DNA from: CBIFWW01 sp966186435
GTDB taxonomy: Bacteria > Pseudomonadota > Gammaproteobacteria > Enterobacterales > Enterobacteriaceae
Direction: 5' to 3'
DNA: 12,070 nt
Assembly (NCBI GenBank): GCA_966186435.1
Contig: CBIFWW010000101.1
Span: 1 to 12,070, forward strand
The notes under the pieces were generated by a model. That model made no database searches. It saw only the letters and a program-made list of their open reading frames with translations, and had not been told where the DNA came from. Of the stretch, positions 5,943 to 12,070 are shown piece by piece (the stretch's first letter is position 1; the number at the start of each line of letters is the position of its first letter). The position numbers and the translations under genes were made by a program.

Positions 5943-7123
5943 ATATCCTGGATACGCCACAGGCAATACATAGTGACAATAATCATGGCGATGGCTATCC
6001 AGAACACCGAATGGTAGTTCCATACTTCTGCCACCACCCCAGCCAGCGAACCGGCGATAATCCAGCCCACGCGAGTGGTGTTGGAATAAAGCGTGGTGGC
6101 TGCCCCCGCCTGGCCCGGCATCAAATCCTGGAAGTACAGCATCCCAATCCCTGCCAGAATCCCAATATAGATAGCATTCACCAGCTGCATCACCAGCAGC
6201 ATATAAGGGTTATGCACTGTCAGCATCCCGGTATAGAACAGCAGCCCGGCCACAATCGACACCCGCATTAGGAACCGTTTACCAAAACGGCGGGCGTAAT
6301 AACCAGCAATCAGCATGGTAGGGATTTCAAGGCCAGCAGCGGTACCCATCATCACGCCCGCTAATTTCTCCGGCAGGTGCAATTCATTGATCACATACAG
6401 CGGCATATTAATGATGTACAGGCTATTGCAGCCCCACATCAACGTACAGGCCACAAACAGCAGCAGGGCATCCCGACGATTAGTAGCAGGTGCCTGTAAT
6501 GGCGTGGCTCCCGGTACCGCAGCTTGCTTCGGCATTGACGGTAAGAAGAAGTGCACCATAATCCCGCACAGCACAAAGGCGACGGCGGCGCAGATATACA
6601 TCGCTGTAAAGCCGAGGCCCATCGCCAACGCATAAGCCAGTGGTGGCCCGATAACCCAGGCAAGGGAAACCTGCGCCCGCAAGATTGAGCTAAACATGAC
6701 CGCCTCGCGGCCGGTGCTGTCGGCATGCTCCCGGGCGAGGGCAAACATCTGCGGGTTAGACGTGGAACCAAAGCTGGTGAGCAACACCCCGACTAACAAC
6801 AACACATAGTAGTTACGATTCCAGGCAAACAGTAGGCAGCCCAGCACACCCAGGGCGCAGCACAAAATAATCAGTGCCTTGCGATCGCCTTTTTTATCGG
6901 AGCGGCTGGCAAGGAACTGGCTTACCAATATGCCGATGATGGCGCTACCGGTAAAAAAGAACCCCACCATGGCAGGGCGTACATGAATCACGTCCGTTAG
7001 AAACAGGCTCAGGGTGGGGGTTTGCAGCGCCCCGGCAATCCCGGTCAGGAAAGCCACAATAAGGAAAGAAGACGAAGTCAGGTCGAGTTTTTTCGGGCCA
7101 CTGACGGCAGATTCAGTTTGCAT
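5939..7123 (-). CDS. setB: SetB, sugar efflux transporter (MFS, SET family)
   Basis: SetB is an inner-membrane major facilitator of the sugar efflux transporter family; E. coli SetB exports lactose and glucose and has been tied to chromosome segregation. From the ATG at 7123 the product is 394 residues, against 393 in E. coli, and matches it almost end to end, including FLIVAFLTGIAGALQTPTLS, GPPLAYALAMG, MWGCNSLYIINMPL and YFQDLMPGQAG. About twelve membrane segments are present. Neither this start nor an in-frame ATG at 7183 (a 20-residue extension) has a clear ribosome site; 7123 is preferred because MQTESAVS aligns with the E. coli N-terminus. The gene is divergent from fruB and convergent with yeiW, as in E. 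coli. The shared Cra region may influence it, but the operators lie over 250 bases away. Confidence 0.93.
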   Translation of the reverse strand: MQTESAVSGPKKLDLTSSSFLIVAFLTGIAGALQTPTLSLFLTDVIHVRPAMVGFFFTGSAIIGILVSQFLASRSDKKGDRKALIILCCALGVLGCLLFAWNRNYYVLLLVGVLLTSFGSTSNPQMFALAREHADSTGREAVMFSSILRAQVSLAWVIGPPLAYALAMGLGFTAMYICAAVAFVLCGIMVHFFLPSMPKQAAVPGATPLQAPATNRRDALLLFVACTLMWGCNSLYIINMPLYVINELHLPEKLAGVMMGTAAGLEIPTMLIAGYYARRFGKRFLMRVSIVAGLLFYTGMLTVHNPYMLLVMQLVNAIYIGILAGIGMLYFQDLMPGQAGAATTLYSNTTRVGWIIAGSLAGVVAEVWNYHSVFWIAIAMIIVTMYCLWRIQDI

Positions 7124-7244
7124 GGGAACCAATGAAGTAGCGATAGTGGCCGGGATTTTACCCAGCAATGGGGAAAAAAACATCGATTGGGTCAATAACC
7201 AGCACGAATACCGAAACGCTATTCCACAATTCTTATCAGGATTT

Positions 7245-7257
7245 GCTGAAATTCAGC
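7245..7257. repeat. GCTGAA-A-TTCAGC palindrome upstream of setB
   Basis: A perfect inverted repeat of six bases (7245-7250 and 7252-7257) separated by one base. The arms are Cra half-site sequences, but the central bases of a Cra operator are missing, so Cra binding is doubtful. The rest of 7124-7390 holds no gene I can support, only AT-rich sequence and a weak CRP-like match at 7317-7332 (7 of 10). Confidence 0.4.
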
Positions 7258-7359
7258 TGAAGCACACGCTTAAGTCCTTTTTTACATCAGTAAAAGCGCA
7301 GCGTCTGATGATAAAGTGTGCGTAAGTTCTAATTTTTATACAATAACCTGCAGGGTCAC

Positions 7360-7388
7360 TTGCTAGTTATTTAGCTTGCATCCAAAAT
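7360..7388 (+). promoter_or_regulatory. Candidate fruB promoter
   Basis: TTGCTA (7360-7365, 4 of 6), a 17-base spacer and CAAAAT (7383-7388, 4 of 6). Its predicted start near 7395 falls inside Cra site 1, which would explain repression, and leaves a leader of about 95 bases. A weak CRP-like site at 7317-7332 would be centred near -70. An alternative -10, GATAAC (7432-7437), lacks a good -35. Weak elements, so the choice is tentative. Confidence 0.3.
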
Positions 7389-7390
7389 CA

Positions 7391-7405
7391 TTGAAACGTT
7401 TCAGC
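7391..7405. promoter_or_regulatory. Cra (FruR) operator 1
   Basis: TTGAAACGTTTCAGC contains the perfect palindrome TGAAACGTTTCA (7392-7403), the Cra consensus. E. coli fruB is likewise controlled by two Cra sites. Cra represses the operon and is released by fructose-1-phosphate, the product of FruA/FruB. Confidence 0.88.
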
Positions 7406-7455
7406 GTTGTTTAATGGGTTTCAGGGAGTGGGATAACGTTTTTTTTCTCACACAA

Positions 7456-7470
7456 GCTGAAACGATTCAA
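7456..7470. promoter_or_regulatory. Cra (FruR) operator 2
   Basis: GCTGAAACGATTCAA contains TGAAACGATTCA (7458-7469), a full match to the Cra motif with A at the degenerate position. It ends about 20 bases before the fruB start and just ahead of a very strong ribosome site (AGGGGAGGAGAGG, 7477-7489). Its centre is 66 bases from that of operator 1. Confidence 0.88.
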
Positions 7471-7490
7471 TTCAGCAGGGGAGGAGAGGT

Positions 7491-8627
7491 ATGTTCCAGT
7501 TATCCGTAGAGAATATTCATCCCGCCGCCAGCGCGGCGGGAAAGGAAGAAGCAATCCGCCAGGTGGCTGCGGCATTAGTGGCAGCCGGTAATGTTGCCCC
7601 TGGTTATGTGGATGGCATGCTGGCCCGCGAGCAGCAAACTTCCACCTATTTGGGCAACGGCATTGCTATTCCCCATGGCACCACTGATACCCGCGATCAG
7701 GTATTAAACACTGGCGTTCAGGTCTTTCAGTTCCCCCAGGGTATTGTCTGGGGTGAAGGGCAGACCGCCTATGTCGCCATTGGTATTGCTGCCAGCTCTG
7801 ACGAGCACCTTGGCCTGTTGCGCCAGCTGACCCACGTGTTAAGTGATGACAGCGTAGCTGAGCAGCTGAAATCAGCTGATAGTGCTGAAGCCCTGCGCGC
7901 CCTGTTAATGGGTGAAAAAAGCCAGCAAGGGCTGATTTTTGATAACAGCACCTTGTCCCTGAATGTTGCGGCCAGCGATATAGTTACCCTCCAGGCGATC
8001 AACGCCGGGCGCTTAAAAGAAGCCGGCGCGGTAAACACCCAATTTGTGGCGAACACTGTTGCTAACAGACCGCTGTACCTGGGCCAGGGCATCTGGTTGA
8101 ACGACAGCCCGGAAGGCAACCTGCGCAGCGCCATTGCTATCAGCCGTCCCGCAACCGTCTTTAGCACCAAACAACAACCGGTATCCTTACTGATTACCGT
8201 TGCCGTGGCTGACGACCAACCGCTGCAAATTCTTAACCGCTTGTCTGATTTGTTGGCCAAACAGCAGGCAGGGCAACTGGCACAGGCCGATGCCGTGGCA
8301 CTGATCGCGCAGTTGACCAGCGAAACCGCCGTGGCAAGTGAACAAGGGCAGAGTGCCGAGTTCGTGGTGCGTAATGAGCATGGCCTGCACGCGCGTCCAG
8401 GTACCGTGTTAGTGAACACCATCAAACAGTTTAAAAGTGATATTACCGTGATCAATTTGGATGGAACGGGCAAACCGGCTAATGGCCGCAGCCTGATGAA
8501 GGTGGTGGCACTTGGGGTTAAGCAGGGCCACCGCCTGCGTTTCACCGCCCAGGGTGATGATGCTGAACAAGCGCTGAACGCGATTGGTGCAGCCATCAGC
8601 GCCGGTTTGGGCGAGGGGGCAGCATGA
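7491..8627 (+). CDS. fruB: FruB, fructose PTS diphosphoryl transfer protein (EIIA-M-FPr)
   Basis: FruB is the cytoplasmic phosphocarrier of the fructose PTS. It takes phosphate from enzyme I on its HPr-like domain (FPr) and passes it through EIIA to FruA. The 378-residue product is close to the 376 of E. coli. The EIIA domain spans about 1-145 with the phosphorylated H62 in IPHGTTD; a middle domain (about 155-280) resembles a second, inactive EIIA; the C-terminal FPr domain (about 288-375) has H300 in HGLHARPG, plus GRSLMKVVALG around S334, the region of the HPr regulatory serine. It is first in fruBKA, downstream of two Cra sites, and its stop overlaps the fruK start by four bases (ATGA). 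A long open frame on the opposite strand here has no family resemblance. Confidence 0.97.
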   Translation: MFQLSVENIHPAASAAGKEEAIRQVAAALVAAGNVAPGYVDGMLAREQQTSTYLGNGIAIPHGTTDTRDQVLNTGVQVFQFPQGIVWGEGQTAYVAIGIAASSDEHLGLLRQLTHVLSDDSVAEQLKSADSAEALRALLMGEKSQQGLIFDNSTLSLNVAASDIVTLQAINAGRLKEAGAVNTQFVANTVANRPLYLGQGIWLNDSPEGNLRSAIAISRPATVFSTKQQPVSLLITVAVADDQPLQILNRLSDLLAKQQAGQLAQADAVALIAQLTSETAVASEQGQSAEFVVRNEHGLHARPGTVLVNTIKQFKSDITVINLDGTGKPANGRSLMKVVALGVKQGHRLRFTAQGDDAEQALNAIGAAISAGLGEGAA

Positions 8628-9562
8628 GCAGACGTGTAGCGACCATTACTCTCAACCCGGCCTATGATTTGGTGGGTTACTGTGCAGAAATCGAGCGCGG
8701 CGAAGTTAACCGTGTGCGCACTACCGGCCTGCATGCTGCGGGTAAAGGTATCAACGTCGCCAAAGTCCTCAAAGACTTGGGGATTGATGTCACCGTGGGC
8801 GGGTTCTTGGGCAAAGACAACCAGGACGGCTTCCAGCAGCTGTTTAGCGAGCTGGGTATTGCCAACCGGTTCCAGGTAGTTCAGGGCCGTACCCGTATCA
8901 ATGTCAAGATGACCGAACACGACGGTGCAGTGACTGATCTGAACTTCTCTGGTTTTGAAGTGACGCCGGCAGACTGGGAGCGCTTTGTCGCAGACTCCCT
9001 GACCTGGCTTGGTCAGTTCGACATGGTTTGCGTTAGCGGTAGCTTGCCAGCGGGTGTTGCGCCGGAAGCGTTCACTGAGTGGATGACTAAATTACGCAGC
9101 CAATGCCCGTGCATTATCTTCGATAGTAGCCGCGAAGCGTTGGAAGCTGGTCTGAAGGCTTCCCCATGGTTGGTTAAACCTAACCGCCGTGAGTTAGAGA
9201 TCTGGGCAGGGCGTAAGCTGCCAGAAATGAAAGATGTGATTGATGCTGCCCACTTACTGCGCGAGCAAGGTATTGCTCATGTAGTGATTTCCCTCGGGGC
9301 AGAGGGCGCGTTGTGGGTTAATGCATCCGGTGAATGGATCGCAAAACCACCTGCCTGCGAAGTGGTCAGTACCGTTGGTGCAGGGGATTCGATGGTTGGG
9401 GGGTTGATTTATGGCCTGCTGATGCGTGAATCCAGTGAACATACTTTACGGCTCGCCACCGCCGTTGCCGCCTTAGCCGTCAGCCAAAGTAACGTTGGCG
9501 TCAGCGACAGAACGCAACTGGCTGCCATGATGGCGCGAGTTGACCTCAAACCCTTCAATTAA
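8624..9562 (+). CDS. fruK: FruK, 1-phosphofructokinase
   Basis: FruK phosphorylates fructose-1-phosphate with ATP to fructose-1,6-bisphosphate in the cytoplasm, delivering PTS-imported fructose to glycolysis and removing the Cra effector. The 312-residue length equals that of E. coli FruK. It is a PfkB-family kinase: HAAGKGINVAKVLKDLG (37-53) is the first family signature and substrate loop, KPNRRE (185-190) lies in the middle, and GAGDSMVGG (252-260) is the second signature with the catalytic base D255 and the anion hole. The ATG overlaps the fruB stop by four bases, implying translational coupling; GAGGGGGC about seven bases upstream lies inside fruB. Sixteen bases separate its stop from fruA. 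Nothing unusual was seen. Confidence 0.97.
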   Translation: MSRRVATITLNPAYDLVGYCAEIERGEVNRVRTTGLHAAGKGINVAKVLKDLGIDVTVGGFLGKDNQDGFQQLFSELGIANRFQVVQGRTRINVKMTEHDGAVTDLNFSGFEVTPADWERFVADSLTWLGQFDMVCVSGSLPAGVAPEAFTEWMTKLRSQCPCIIFDSSREALEAGLKASPWLVKPNRRELEIWAGRKLPEMKDVIDAAHLLREQGIAHVVISLGAEGALWVNASGEWIAKPPACEVVSTVGAGDSMVGGLIYGLLMRESSEHTLRLATAVAALAVSQSNVGVSDRTQLAAMMARVDLKPFN

Positions 9563-9578
9563 CAGCAGGAGAGGATGC

Positions 9579-11264
9579 ATGAAAACGCTGCTGATCGTAG
9601 AACAGGGCCTGGGGCAGGCCCGGGCATACCTCGCAAAGTCGTTGTTAACCACAGCGGCTCGCGAACAAAAGATTGAGCTGGTAGAAAACCCGGCGCTGGC
9701 TGAATTGGCGCTGGTCGTAGGAAACAGCATCCCCGCAGATGCCGCCCTGGAGGGCAAAAAGGTTTATCTGGCTGATATCGACACCGCGGTTCAGCATCCG
9801 GCCCAGGTTCTGGCCGATGCCGCGCAACAGGCCCAGCCTTATGTTGCCCCGGTAGTGAACCTGCCAGCGGGTACAGGCCCGAAACGCATTGTGGCGGTAA
9901 CGGCCTGCCCAACTGGGGTAGCTCACACCTTTATGGCGGCAGAAGCCATTGAAACCGAAGCCAAAAAACGCGGCTGGTGGGTGAAGGTGGAAACCCGGGG
10001 TTCCGTAGGTGCGGGCAATGCCATCACACCAGAAGAGATTGCTGAAGCAGATCTAGTGGTAGTAGCCGCAGATATCGAAGTGGATCTGGCGAAGTTTGCC
10101 GGTAAACCGATGTACCGCACTTCAACCGGCCTGGCGTTGAAGAAGACCGCTCAGGAGCTGGATAAAGCGGTGGAGCAGGCGGCACCTTATCAGCCGTCTA
10201 CCCAGAGCAAAACCGCGTCAACGGAAGGGAAGAAAGAGGGCGGGGGTGCTTATCGTCACCTGCTGACCGGGGTTTCTTACATGCTGCCGATGGTGGTAGC
10301 CGGTGGCCTGTGTATCGCACTCTCCTTTGCCTTCGGTATTAAAGCCTTTGAACAGCCTGACACCCTGGCTGCGGCCCTGATGAAAATCGGTGGCGGCTCG
10401 GCCTTTGCCCTGATGGTGCCGGTGTTGGCCGGTTATATCGCTTTCTCAATTGCTGACCGCCCGGGTTTAACCCCTGGTCTGATTGGCGGGATGCTGGCAG
10501 TGAGTACCGGCTCTGGCTTTATTGGCGGGATCATTGCGGGCTTCCTGGCAGGTTACGTTGCCAAAGCCATCAGCGGCAAACTGAAGCTGCCGCCAAGTAT
10601 GGAAGCCCTGAAACCGATCCTTATCATCCCGCTGATTTCCAGCCTGGTGGTGGGCCTGGGGATGATCTACCTGATCGGCACCCCGGTGGCTAAGATCTTG
10701 GCAGGCTTGACCCACTGGCTGCAAACCATGGGTACCGCTAACGCCATCCTGCTGGGGGCTATCCTCGGTGGCATGATGTGTACCGACATGGGCGGCCCGG
10801 TAAACAAAGCGGCTTATGCCTTTGGGGTCGGGCTATTGAGTACCCAAACCTATGCGCCAATGGCTGCCATCATGGCTGCCGGTATGGTGCCACCGCTGGC
10901 TCTGGGCCTGGCAACCTTGATTGCACGCCGCAAGTTCGACAAGGCGCAGCAGGAAGGGGGCAAAGCGGCGCTGGTGCTTGGCCTGTGCTTTATTACCGAA
11001 GGGGCAATTCCGTTCGCCGCCCGCGATCCGCTGCGGGTACTACCGTGCTGTATCGTCGGTGGGGCGTTGACCGGGGCTATTTCCATGGCGATTGGCGCCA
11101 AGCTGATGGCACCGCACGGCGGTCTATTTGTTCTGCTGATCCCAGGGGCGATTACCCCGGTACTGGATTACCTGCTGGCTATCATCGCCGGTACACTGGT
11201 GGCTGGGGTGGGTTACGCCATCCTTAAGCGCCCTGAGCAAGAGCTGGCTGTGAAAACCGCCTAA
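9579..11264 (+). CDS. fruA: FruA, fructose-specific PTS enzyme IIB'BC
   Basis: FruA is the inner-membrane permease that takes up fructose and phosphorylates it to fructose-1-phosphate. The product is 561 residues, against 563 in E. coli. Domains in order are a catalytically silent IIB' domain (about 1-95, no cysteine), the IIB domain (about 100-200) with the phosphorylated C110 in VTACPTGVAHT, a charged linker (about 207-227), and the IIC membrane domain (about 230-555) with roughly eight to ten hydrophobic segments and the GAIPFAARDP motif. The start at 9579 is preferred over an upstream in-frame start at 9540 because MKTLLIVEQGLGQARAY is the family N-terminus and AGGAG (9567-9571) is correctly spaced. 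The upstream start would overlap fruK. A second ATG at 9575 is out of frame. Last gene of the operon, followed by a strong terminator. Confidence 0.97.
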   Translation: MKTLLIVEQGLGQARAYLAKSLLTTAAREQKIELVENPALAELALVVGNSIPADAALEGKKVYLADIDTAVQHPAQVLADAAQQAQPYVAPVVNLPAGTGPKRIVAVTACPTGVAHTFMAAEAIETEAKKRGWWVKVETRGSVGAGNAITPEEIAEADLVVVAADIEVDLAKFAGKPMYRTSTGLALKKTAQELDKAVEQAAPYQPSTQSKTASTEGKKEGGGAYRHLLTGVSYMLPMVVAGGLCIALSFAFGIKAFEQPDTLAAALMKIGGGSAFALMVPVLAGYIAFSIADRPGLTPGLIGGMLAVSTGSGFIGGIIAGFLAGYVAKAISGKLKLPPSMEALKPILIIPLISSLVVGLGMIYLIGTPVAKILAGLTHWLQTMGTANAILLGAILGGMMCTDMGGPVNKAAYAFGVGLLSTQTYAPMAAIMAAGMVPPLALGLATLIARRKFDKAQQEGGKAALVLGLCFITEGAIPFAARDPLRVLPCCIVGGALTGAISMAIGAKLMAPHGGLFVLLIPGAITPVLDYLLAIIAGTLVAGVGYAILKRPEQELAVKTA

Positions 11265-11280
11265 ACCACGCTTATCAATC

Positions 11281-11306
11281 AAAGGCCGGATATTCCGGCC
11301 TTTTTT
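11281..11306 (+). terminator. fruBKA terminator
   Basis: AAAGGCCGGA (11281-11290) and TCCGGCCTTT (11294-11303) form a 10-bp perfect stem with a 3-base loop, followed by TTT for a six-T run. It lies 17 bases after the fruA stop. Because the stem is symmetrical with A-rich flank on the left, it may also end transcription coming from hcp on the other strand, less efficiently. Confidence 0.92.
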
Positions 11307-11359
11307 ACGTCGGTATTCACTCTGGATGGGGATGTATTGATGGCATTGCGGATTAGGGT

Positions 11360-11851
11360 TTATGCCGAAGAACGTTCTGACCACGCATCGCTATATTGAA
11401 TATTCCCATCAACATACTTCCATGTAATTTTGTCGTACATCATCGAAACGGATTCCATATGGTTTAATTGCGAGTTGCCCGATAATTTTGTATTGGGTAC
11501 GCCAGGATTAACACCAGTCACTTTCACGCCTTCCATAGTGATCATAAAATAACAGACCTCTTGCCCGGCATCATTAATATGGTAGAAGCGGATTTCCGCA
11601 CTTTTGAGGGTTTGCCCGGTAGCTACAGCCTTATAAAGGTAAGGGCTGGAGCTATCAAACTCCTTTTCAAACATGACGGGGGAGTGAGAGCGCGTCCCTG
11701 TTATTTTGCCATTGGCACTATCAACCGGAATATTAAGCCCATGGCTAAAACCAATAAGTTCGATGCTGTTTTCACGATCTTTTACATCTACCGACCCTTT
11801 GATATCAGCGCCACCGTCATCTTTAAGCCATAGGTAGGGAGGGATTGGCAT
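11360..11851 (-). CDS. hcp: Hcp, type VI secretion system tube protein
   Basis: Hcp forms the hexameric rings of the type VI secretion inner tube and is itself secreted, often carrying effectors inside the ring. The 163-residue product is the usual length and matches the enterobacterial Hcp1 family: YLWLKDDGGADIKGSVDV (6-23), LTGTR-like ITGTRSHSP (50-58), SSPYLYKAVATGQTLKSAE (68-86), INDAGQEV (91-98) and the ending ITWKYVDGNIQYSDAW. There is no C-terminal extension, so it is not an Hcp fused to an effector. AAGGAG (11859-11864 complement) lies seven bases before the ATG. The upstream gene on the same strand ends at the base before this ATG. No other secretion genes are visible, so it may be an orphan hcp or the edge of a cluster. 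Hand counts of sample lines give about 35-43% GC, well below the fru genes. Confidence 0.93.
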   Translation of the reverse strand: MPIPPYLWLKDDGGADIKGSVDVKDRENSIELIGFSHGLNIPVDSANGKITGTRSHSPVMFEKEFDSSSPYLYKAVATGQTLKSAEIRFYHINDAGQEVCYFMITMEGVKVTGVNPGVPNTKLSGNSQLNHMESVSMMYDKITWKYVDGNIQYSDAWSERSSA

Positions 11852-12070
11852 TTACTGACTCCTTAGTTTGTTGAACGTCCAAATTGTAATTTTATAAACT
11901 ATCATCGCAAGTAATAGTTCGATAATTAAAGAAACATAAAAGTAAGTATCAAACATTGTTTCGCAATTTACATTATTCTCACCATTGAAAAATGCTGTGA
12001 TTTTTTCAGCAGTCGAATGATTAAGCCAAAACTCAGAGCTTCCTGCTGTTCTGGCTATAGACCAATAAAC
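11852..12070 (-). CDS. 3' end of an unrecognised small membrane-protein gene upstream of hcp
   Basis: An open frame runs from the window edge for 72 codons to a TAA at 11852-11854, directly abutting the hcp ATG. I do not recognise the protein. The visible part has a polar stretch with W15, C36 and many Asn/Glu/Thr residues (about 8-43), then one membrane segment (about 44-63, FYVSLIIELLLAMIVYK, with a glutamate inside) and a short basic end, NKLRSQ. By the positive-inside rule the tail is cytoplasmic and the polar stretch would be outside, which suggests an earlier membrane segment beyond the edge. The hcp ribosome site lies within its last codons, so translation of the two genes is probably coupled. 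GC is about 32% by hand count. An accessory or immunity role beside hcp is possible but unsupported. Confidence 0.6.
   Translation of the reverse strand, partial: VYWSIARTAGSSEFWLNHSTAEKITAFFNGENNVNCETMFDTYFYVSLIIELLLAMIVYKITIWTFNKLRSQ

Noticed and set aside
7276..7294. TTTAC-ATCA-GTAAA inverted repeat between setB and fruB
   Set aside because: Five-base AT-rich arms in AT-rich sequence are expected by chance, and no promoter element could be tied to it.
7317..7332. CRP-like site TGTGC-N6-TCTAA upstream of fruB
   Set aside because: Only 7 of 10 key bases match and the promoter it would serve is itself weak; kept as a note, not a call.
7769..8920. 383-codon open frame on the minus strand opposite fruB and fruK
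   Set aside because: It lies entirely across two well-supported genes, has low-complexity Ser/Ala/Cys-rich sequence with no recognisable domain, and reflects codon bias of the fru genes.
9540..9578. In-frame upstream start for FruA adding 13 residues
   Set aside because: It overlaps the end of fruK, lacks a suitable ribosome site, and the family N-terminus begins at 9579 where AGGAG is properly spaced.
1..12070. CRISPR arrays, tRNA or rRNA genes, insertion sequences, integrase or transposase genes
   Set aside because: No regularly spaced repeats, tRNA cloverleaf, rRNA segment, terminal inverted repeats or recombinase motifs were recognised on either strand.

Overview
The window reads as a chromosome segment of an enterobacterium (order Enterobacterales). 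The gene order lpxT, yeiR, yeiQ, efpL (yeiP), yeiW, setB, fruBKA is the neighbourhood known from Escherichia coli, and most products look close to full-length E. coli homologues as I remember them. The genus cannot be fixed from the sequence. Two departures from the E. coli layout stand out: a hexuronate block (uxuA plus an MFS transporter) between yeiQ and efpL, and an AT-richer hcp block after fruA.

Layout. 1-2122, minus strand: a hairpin terminator, lpxT (lipid A 1-diphosphate synthase), yeiR (COG0523 GTPase), and a 68-codon remnant of yeiQ, an UxuB-like mannonate/fructuronate oxidoreductase. 2123-2320: a divergent control region with two ExuR/UxuR-type boxes, a CRP-like site and a promoter. 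2321-3570, plus: uxuA (mannonate dehydratase) and its terminator. 3592-4853, minus: a YhhS/YfcJ-family MFS transporter with a good sigma70 promoter. 4925-5528, minus: efpL with its terminator. 5688-5942, plus: yeiW, a small Cys-cluster protein whose stop overlaps the stop of setB (5939-7123, minus, sugar efflux). 7124-7490: divergent control region with two Cra (FruR) operators. 7491-11264, plus: fruB-fruK-fruA, the complete fructose PTS and 1-phosphofructokinase, ending in a strong terminator. 11360-12070, minus: a type VI secretion Hcp protein, immediately preceded by the 3' end of a small membrane-protein gene that runs off the window.

How the genes work together. FruA/FruB import and phosphorylate fructose to fructose-1-phosphate, FruK makes fructose-1,6-bisphosphate, and Cra probably represses the operon until fructose-1-phosphate accumulates. 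UxuA dehydrates mannonate in glucuronate breakdown. Its apparent divergent partner, the yeiQ/uxuB-like oxidoreductase, has lost nearly all of its coding region while the shared regulatory region looks intact, so the pathway is either broken here or completed by a copy elsewhere.

Most of the window is conserved core genome. The places worth a second look are the yeiQ internal deletion, the paired ExuR/UxuR boxes about ten helical turns apart, and the low-GC hcp boundary with its coupled membrane-protein gene. I did not find convincing evidence of an undescribed system; the hcp edge is the only place where one could begin.
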